From NCBI GenBank assembly GCA_001689415.1, contig LUJM01000065.1:1-19693 (forward strand): 19,693 bases of DNA, written 5' to 3'. The DNA is from Bacteroidales bacterium M2. Lineage in GTDB: Bacteria; Bacteroidota; Bacteroidia; Bacteroidales; Muribaculaceae. Both the position numbers and the translations under genes were made by a program. The stretch's first letter is position 1, and each line of letters opens with the position of its first letter. Under the pieces are notes generated by a model that was given only the letters and a program-made list of their open reading frames with translations, was not told the origin of the DNA and searched no databases. Of this stretch, positions 14,992 to 19,693 are shown piece by piece.

Positions 14992-16113
14992 TTATACAAA
15001 GAGCGAGTCTTTCAATATATAGGCTATTGTGCTGCGGATATTGTCGGTTGCGATTTCCGGACGCATTGCGGTCTCGAGCGACATGCCCGGCGGTGTGACA
15101 GAATATGCGGCACGAAAGCCCGAGAGGTCCATACTTCGGTCCACAGAGCCGCCGATTGCTATCACCGGTACACCGCGGCTCTGTGCCCTGCGCAGAATCC
15201 CGCTAACAGCCTAGCCCATCATCGTGCTTCGATCTAATCGGCCTTCGCCGGTGATTACCAAGTCTGCATCAATAAGCATGCGGTCGAAATCAACAATATC
15301 AAGTATTGCATCTATCCCGGGCTTGAGCTTGGCCTTCAAGAATCCCAACAGCGCAGCCCCAAGGCCCCCGGCAGCACCCGCTCCTCGAGAATTAGCTATG
15401 CCGTCGGGCAATAGTCGTGCATAATTTGCCATACCACTTTCAAGCACTTCAAGCATCGACGCGTCGGCACCTTTCTGCGGCCCGTATATGTATGTCGCCC
15501 CTTCACGACCAAGCAATGGATTAGCGACATCACAAAGTGCTGTAAACTCAACATCTTCAAGGCCTTCTATTCTACAAGAGCTATCAATGGCTGCAATATT
15601 ACTCAAAATAATGCCGCCACGGTGATTAATTGTCCCACCCGACTCGTCCTGCAACCTGTAACCAAGAGCCTGAAGCATACCAGTACCGCCGTCGTTAGTA
15701 GCACTGCCGCCAAGGCCGACAACAATACTCCGATACCCCTTCGACACTGCATCGGCTATCAACTGACCGAGGCCGTAAGTACCGGTATATAGCGGATTGC
15801 GTCGGCACGCAGGTATTAGCGTAAGCCCTGCCGCCGACGCAGTCTCAATAATTGCGGTCTTTCCGTCAGGCAGGCCGTAATAATATGCCTCAATTTCCTC
15901 CCCTATCGGATTTTCGACTATCACAGTATGCCGTATGCCGCCGTCTAAAACAGCAGCAATGGCATCGACAGTGCCTTCTCCACCGTCGGCAAGCTCTACG
16001 CTGTCAACACTACTATCAGGCAAAGCATCCTCTACCCCGAGGCGGCAAGCCTCGTTTACTGCAGCGCTATCGAGGCTGCCCTTGAATGAGTCACACGCTA
16101 TAATTACCTTCAT
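14992..16113 (-). pseudogene. garK: Glycerate kinase interrupted by an in-frame TAG
   Basis: A GarK/GlxK-type glycerate kinase frame that would phosphorylate D-glycerate with ATP. The first 300 codons are intact: ACDSFKGSLDS, ELADGGEGTVDAI, GLGGSATNDGGTGMLQALGY and ITGEGRLDRSTMMG. Codon 301 is TAG (15213-15211). The same frame then continues without lesion for 72 codons (AVSGILRRAQSRGVPVIAIG and on) to a TAA at 14992, giving 373 codons, the normal family length. In relatives the interrupted position is the Lys of the GK pair after the GEGR-D motif, so a single AAG-to-TAG change explains it. TAG ends at least pth and mltG here, which argues against recoding. A sequencing error, recent nonsense mutation or suppression are the options. 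The gene also lies directly behind a strong terminator. Confidence 0.85.
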
Positions 16114-16121
16114 ATTTAACT

Positions 16122-16158
16122 AAAAAATTCGCCCGGCGAGATACGTCTCTCCGGGCGA
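16122..16158 (-). terminator. Intrinsic terminator after the MFS transporter gene
   Basis: On the minus strand TCGCCCGG (16158-16151) pairs with CCGGGCGA (16136-16129). After one mismatch the stem continues as GAGA/TCTC around a CGTA loop, and TTTTTT follows at 16127-16122. It is strong and G-C rich, and stands 22 bases past the transporter stop and only 8 bases before the glycerate kinase ATG. Confidence 0.88.
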
Positions 16159-16179
16159 TGTATTCAGATAGTTACTCTA

Positions 16180-17532
16180 TTAGAGGTCACGGGCGTCGAA
16201 AGATTCGGCTTCGTCAACAGGGATATCGGTATTGACATTCTTCGAACCTATCAGCGAGTAGTAGAAGATGTAAGCAAGCATGGCAACAACCAACCAGTAA
16301 GAATCTACATAACCGTAGCTACGGCCAATCCAGTCCTGGATATAAGGCATGATACCGCCGCCGACTACCATCATCATGAAGATACCCGATGCTTTAGCTG
16401 TATATTTGCCGAGGCCTTCTACTGCAAGGTTGAATATACCGCCCCACATCACTGATGTGCAAAGACCGCAGAGGAAGAGGAAGAGACACTTCATTGGCAC
16501 TTCGCCGCTGGTAATATTGAGTGCATCGATTTGTGGTGAACGGAAGGTGATATCTTCGGGAAGGAAGATTGCTGTGAGAACAAGAAGAATTGCAACGCCT
16601 GATACGGTGATCATCTGGGTACGGGTCGAAACCTTGCCACTGATAATAGAGCTGAGGAAACGGCCGATAAGCATCATAAGCCAGTAGATAGCTGCAAGCG
16701 AACCGGCAACGGCAGCTGCACCTTCGAAGTTTTCACGGCTGATCCAGGCATTGAGCTCGCCGGGGATACCGATTTCGATACCTACATAGAAGAAGATAGC
16801 GATAACACCAAGTGTGCAGTGACGGAATGCAAGAGGCGAACGCTCATATTTCACATTGCCAAGATTCTGCTGCGGCTCTTTGATTTTAATGAACGATATG
16901 ATGATAAACGCAAGTACAAAGATCACAATACCGGTCATCACCAGCGGTGCTACGGCGGCCATGGTGGTATTCTTGGTCAGAGTACCTACGAGTACGCCTA
17001 CGAGCATCGGGGTCAGTGTTCCTGATAGTGAATTAAGCGTGCCACCGGTCTGGATGAGCTGATTACCCTTGTTACCACCGCCACCGAGAAGGTTGAGCAT
17101 TGGGTTTACAACGGTGTTGAGCATACATACACAGAAACCGCAAACGAGTGCGCCAAGGAGATAGATAAAGAGGTTGAGGGTAGTTGGGTTATCGCCGCCG
17201 ATAACGATTACATCGCCGCCAACATAGGCCGACGCGAGCTGGATTGCGAGGCCAATCGCACCTACTGCGAGGGCGATAAGGGCTGTTTTCTTGTAGCCGT
17301 ATTTGATGAGCATGTTACCGGCTGGAATACCCATAAACAGGTATGCGGTAAAGTTCATCAGGTTACCGGCCATACCGGCCCATTCATAGCGGAAACCCCA
17401 GATATTGCCGAATGGGGCGGCCATATTGGTTACGAAAGAAATCATCGCAAAAATGAAGAACATGGTGATAATAGCCACCCAGTTCTCATTTTTAGACGGA
17501 GCAGACGCTGCTGCTGTGGCTGTCTTTGACAT
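16180..17532 (-). CDS. Sugar MFS transporter (FucP/GluP-like)
   Basis: A 450-residue inner-membrane protein with about 12 hydrophobic segments, starting after a short polar N terminus (MSKTATAAASAPSKNENW). NFTAYLFMGIPAGNMLIKYG with the following YKK resembles the TM2-3 loop of the fucose/glucose/galactose:H+ symporter group. The segment CMLNTVVNPMLNLLGGGG is also typical of that group. It probably imports a hexose or hexose derivative by proton or sodium symport; the substrate cannot be fixed. Its promoter appears to be at 17604-17611 and its transcript should end at 16122-16158, which makes it largely monocistronic, with glycerate kinase only by readthrough. Confidence 0.88.
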   Translation of the reverse strand: MSKTATAAASAPSKNENWVAIITMFFIFAMISFVTNMAAPFGNIWGFRYEWAGMAGNLMNFTAYLFMGIPAGNMLIKYGYKKTALIALAVGAIGLAIQLASAYVGGDVIVIGGDNPTTLNLFIYLLGALVCGFCVCMLNTVVNPMLNLLGGGGNKGNQLIQTGGTLNSLSGTLTPMLVGVLVGTLTKNTTMAAVAPLVMTGIVIFVLAFIIISFIKIKEPQQNLGNVKYERSPLAFRHCTLGVIAIFFYVGIEIGIPGELNAWISRENFEGAAAVAGSLAAIYWLMMLIGRFLSSIISGKVSTRTQMITVSGVAILLVLTAIFLPEDITFRSPQIDALNITSGEVPMKCLFLFLCGLCTSVMWGGIFNLAVEGLGKYTAKASGIFMMMVVGGGIMPYIQDWIGRSYGYVDSYWLVVAMLAYIFYYSLIGSKNVNTDIPVDEAESFDARDL

Positions 17533-17603
17533 GGTTTTGATTTATATTTATGTGTTAATGATTTGTTTTTATTCCTTAGCTGCGATTTAAGGTATATTCT
17601 CTA

Positions 17604-17611
17604 CAAAATTA
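17604..17611 (-). promoter_or_regulatory. -7 promoter box for the MFS transporter
   Basis: TAATTTTG on the minus strand in the MltG-transporter gap, 71 bases before the transporter ATG. The -33 region is weak. The leader contains a small CCTTA/TAAGG inverted repeat. Confidence 0.45.
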
Positions 17612-17678
17612 TACATTTTTTTCGAGCATAAAGTGCCGTTGCTCATCTTTTTTCTCTTTTTGACAATAATTTATGCCT

Positions 17679-18680
17679 CTAAAGGCCTCGCTTGGCAAGC
17701 GCTCGGTAGTATAATGCCGCGTTGAGGCGGTGACGGTGATAATCTTTGGCGAAATTGTGGTAGCCCGAAAAATCCGGTTTGGCACACATATACAGGTACT
17801 CATGCGACGGCGCTTCGAGCACGGCGTCCAACTGACCACGCTCTACCATGCGGATAGGACCGGGGGGCAAGCCTCGGTGGATATAGGTATTGTACGGAGA
17901 TTCAACCTTGAGATGCTGACCGGTTACACGGCGAAGGCTAAAGTCGCCGAGTGCAAATACAACCGTGGGGTCGGCCTGCAATGGCATATCTTTGGATAGG
18001 CGGTTGAGATAGAGGCGGGCAATCTTGCCCCACTCATCACCCTTGTTGCTCTCGCTGGCAACTATCGATGCGAGGGTATGAACCTCTACAGGGCTTAGCC
18101 CCAATGTCTTCGCCTTGGCGCGACGTTCGTCATTCCAGTATTTATTGCGCTCTGCCAACAGCTTGCACACCACAGTCTCCGGCGATGCGGTCCAGTAGAA
18201 TTCGTATGTATCGGGCAAGAATGCTGCCGTATACTGACCGCTTCCGAAACCTTCGGACGGCAGAATCGAATCGCAAGCTGCAACAAACGATGCCGAATCT
18301 ATCTCGAGTTGCGACGACACTCGCGATGAAAGGTCGCCAAATGTGCGGATATTATTGTAGGTCAGGCGCACCGGGGTTTGCTGGCCCCTAACTATCCTAC
18401 GGGCAACGCGCAAAGCCTCGTCTCCGTCGGCTACCACGTACGACCCGTGGGCAAGTTCCGGTGTGCCTCCTTGCCATTTCCACAAGTTATACACCTTGCC
18501 GCCAAACGACGGTCCGAGCTGGCTGGTAAGCGCAGTCCGCACATCTGCCCCGGCACCAATATTGACACGGACGCTATCATCGGTCCATGTAGAGAATACA
18601 TAAAATTTGGCCACGCAAGCAGCGGCAATCACCAGCACTGCAAGAACTATGGCTGCTATCAAGAGTCCTTTTCGTTTCAT
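17679..18680 (-). CDS. mltG: Endolytic murein transglycosylase MltG
   Basis: A 333-residue inner-membrane lytic transglycosylase that cuts nascent glycan strands. A short basic N terminus (MKRKG) precedes one transmembrane segment (about 6-24). The periplasmic YceG domain shows FLPDTYEFYW, HTLASIVASES with the catalytic Glu at 210 (the second acidic position of the usual IVEKE), RLYLNRLSKDMPLQADPTV, SPYNTYIHRGLPPGPI and a final GYHNFAKDYHRH. The first Glu of IVEKE is Ala here; by alignment with E. coli MltG from memory the catalytic one is retained. The frame is open 25 codons further up from a TTG, but the family starts at MKRKG. Stop codon is TAG. The promoter box lies five bases before the ATG. 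Confidence 0.93.
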   Translation of the reverse strand: MKRKGLLIAAIVLAVLVIAAACVAKFYVFSTWTDDSVRVNIGAGADVRTALTSQLGPSFGGKVYNLWKWQGGTPELAHGSYVVADGDEALRVARRIVRGQQTPVRLTYNNIRTFGDLSSRVSSQLEIDSASFVAACDSILPSEGFGSGQYTAAFLPDTYEFYWTASPETVVCKLLAERNKYWNDERRAKAKTLGLSPVEVHTLASIVASESNKGDEWGKIARLYLNRLSKDMPLQADPTVVFALGDFSLRRVTGQHLKVESPYNTYIHRGLPPGPIRMVERGQLDAVLEAPSHEYLYMCAKPDFSGYHNFAKDYHRHRLNAALYYRALAKRGL

Positions 18681-18685
18681 AGATA

Positions 18686-18717
18686 CAAAATTACTAAAAC
18701 AAGTCCAAAGACACAAC
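18686..18717 (-). promoter_or_regulatory. Promoter of mltG, apparently leaderless
   Basis: TAATTTTG (18693-18686) with GTTG (18717-18714) exactly 20 bases upstream on the minus strand. The -7 box ends five bases before the mltG ATG, so transcription would start at or very near the start codon. Confidence 0.5.
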
Positions 18718-18771
18718 ACGAAATTATCTGAGTCAACCGAAAACAGCAAACTCAATCACTAAACTTCATTA

Positions 18772-19533
18772 CTATCTAAGAGTACGCACTGCACTATCGC
18801 GAGTAAAGCCCTTTACACTCAACTGAATACCACGACAGTTGTTTAAGAGTTCTCCGATAACTTCATCATTGGAAATGTACTCAAGGAATTGAGGCTCGTC
18901 GTAAAGCAGCAAATCAATATATCCCCTGCCCGAAGTTCCATAAGCACTGCCGATAAGTTGGCCTTTTACAATTGACTGGTCCAAAAGGGCGATTACATGG
19001 TCTTGAATTGCATATTTCAGGTCTAAGAAATCACCTGTCTCCATACCCTCAGGCTGGTTTAAAATAAGCATAAGTGCTACCGCTCCTTTTTCAGCAAGAG
19101 CATCGTAAATCTTGCGGTCTCCATCGAGATACTCCCGATTTAAATCCATATAGCAGCTTGCTCCACTGATAATATCTTCACGTTCATTATTGCTGTCTGC
19201 CACCGGTTTTCCCTGATATGTGCACCACGGTAGAAATGGTTCAGTATAATACTTCTGACCATGTGATTCAATTGCCGATTTCATATACTCGGCAACATCG
19301 CCAATGGGCATCATTCCGGCAGTTTTGTCGGTAGGCTTTACTTCGTTGATATAGTTGTAAACCGTTCCTTCGCCGATAATCAGCTCGAGAATGATATAAA
19401 AGGCCTGAACGCTTTCATCCTCAGTCAGCTCTGACAGCACCGGGTGATAGAAATGTACATCAAAAGAATTCCCCTTATCATTATATTCTGCCGAAACAAG
19501 GATATCTGAAACTGATATTTTCTTGTCAAACAT
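18772..19533 (-). CDS. Hypothetical protein, 253 residues
   Basis: I do not recognise this protein. It begins MFDKKISVSDILVSAEYN, has no signal peptide or transmembrane segment, is moderately acidic and looks like a mixed alpha/beta cytoplasmic protein with long helical stretches (DESVQAFYIILELIIGEG; KYAIQDHVIALLDQS) and a short Gly-rich turn SAYGTSGRGYIDLLLYDEP. No catalytic signature is evident. Codon use and A-T content differ somewhat from the adjacent mltG, resembling accessory genes. The start codon lies 8 bases inside the right 27-bp inverted repeat, so its promoter must overlap or lie outside the repeat. It ends about 90 bases before mltG. The stop is TAG. Small immunity- or stress-type proteins can look like this, but that is speculation. 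Confidence 0.75.
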   Translation of the reverse strand: MFDKKISVSDILVSAEYNDKGNSFDVHFYHPVLSELTEDESVQAFYIILELIIGEGTVYNYINEVKPTDKTAGMMPIGDVAEYMKSAIESHGQKYYTEPFLPWCTYQGKPVADSNNEREDIISGASCYMDLNREYLDGDRKIYDALAEKGAVALMLILNQPEGMETGDFLDLKYAIQDHVIALLDQSIVKGQLIGSAYGTSGRGYIDLLLYDEPQFLEYISNDEVIGELLNNCRGIQLSVKGFTRDSAVRTLR

Positions 19534-19540
19534 TCCGAAA

Positions 19541-19567
19541 CAATACTTCGGTTATTTTTTGAGAGTT
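19541..19567. repeat. Right copy of the 27-bp perfect inverted repeat
   Basis: It begins CAATACTTCGGTTA, has six T, and ends GAGAGTT, identical in reverse complement to bases 1-27. It lies just upstream of the 253-residue hypothetical gene. TTGTCAA at 19523-19529 (inside that gene's first codons) matches the complement of 39-45 at the same 11-base distance. Confidence 0.85.
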
Positions 19568-19574
19568 TGTTAAC

Positions 19575-19588
19575 GGCTCCGAGGAGCC
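19575..19588. other. Short G-C hairpin outside the right repeat
   Basis: GGCTC and GAGCC pair around CGAG in an otherwise A-T rich stretch. No T tract follows on either strand at close distance. It may be an operator, a recombinase-binding site or part of a dispersed repeat. Confidence 0.35.
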
Positions 19589-19641
19589 AGGTGTTTAATC
19601 CATTAAAAATCTGATGTTTAGCATAAAATTGAACACTAAAA

Positions 19642-19673
19642 TTTGGTCAAGTCGCTGAATTTCAGTAACTTTA
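19642..19673 (+). promoter_or_regulatory. Promoter reading rightward out of the window
   Basis: TTTG (19642-19645), a 20-base spacer and TAACTTTA (19666-19673, one base off TAnnTTTG) on the plus strand. A small CTGAA-T-TTCAG palindrome lies inside the spacer. It predicts a plus-strand gene beginning just beyond the window edge. Confidence 0.5.
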
Positions 19674-19693
19674 AGGTTATTCCAAGACACTTA

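Noticed and set aside
14992..16113. TAG as a recoded sense codon throughout the genome
   Set aside because: pth, mltG and the 253-residue gene all end in TAG at sensible family lengths, so TAG works as a stop here.
17679..18680. MltG as catalytically dead because the first Glu of IVEKE is Ala
   Set aside because: Counting along the E. coli protein from memory puts catalytic Glu218 at the second Glu, which is retained here as Glu210.
18681..18755. Upstream TTG start giving mltG 25 extra residues
   Set aside because: The extension has no family similarity, would start at a rare codon and spans the promoter box. MKRKG plus a transmembrane helix is the usual MltG N terminus.

Overview
The window looks like a chromosomal segment of a gut-type Bacteroidota, probably order Bacteroidales and perhaps near Muribaculaceae. 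I infer this from Bacteroidales-style promoters (-7 TAnnTTTG, with a TTTG-like -33 box about 20 bases upstream), the lack of strong Shine-Dalgarno sites, a GldB-like lipoprotein, an L25/Ctc-Pth-Hsp15 translation cluster, a long-form QueA, an M13 lipoprotein peptidase and a FucP-type sugar transporter. Apart from queA, every gene lies on the minus strand.

Right to left, in the direction of most transcription: an unrecognised 253-residue protein (18772-19533), then MltG (17679-18680), a sugar MFS transporter (16180-17532) with a strong terminator, and a glycerate kinase reading frame broken by one in-frame TAG (14992-16113). Plus-strand queA (13754-14983) converges on that gene and diverges from an ABC-F ATPase (11726-13678). 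After the ABC-F gene come an M13 peptidase lipoprotein (9635-11653) and its terminator.

Next is an AT-richer restriction-modification cassette (7069-9365). It has a putative zinc-ribbon PD-(D/E)XK endonuclease and a C5 cytosine methyltransferase whose motifs are circularly permuted: target-recognition region, IX and X come first, then I to VIII. A tRNA-Thr(CGT) with two A-C mismatches follows. Last is a tightly packed block: rplY(ctc)-pth-GT2-Sel1-hsp15-DEAD helicase-gldB-like-thioredoxin-fold protein. Its core is translation and RNA metabolism, with a glycosyltransferase and a Sel1 protein set between pth and hsp15.

The window is bracketed by a perfect 27-bp inverted repeat (1-27 and 19541-19567). 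The main points of interest are the permuted methyltransferase and its unrecognised partner nuclease, the amber-interrupted glycerate kinase behind a terminator, the terminal inverted repeats, a 17-bp RNA hairpin whose only non-Watson-Crick pairs are G-U, and a thioredoxin fold without its active-site cysteines. All family names come from motif reading; no database search was possible.
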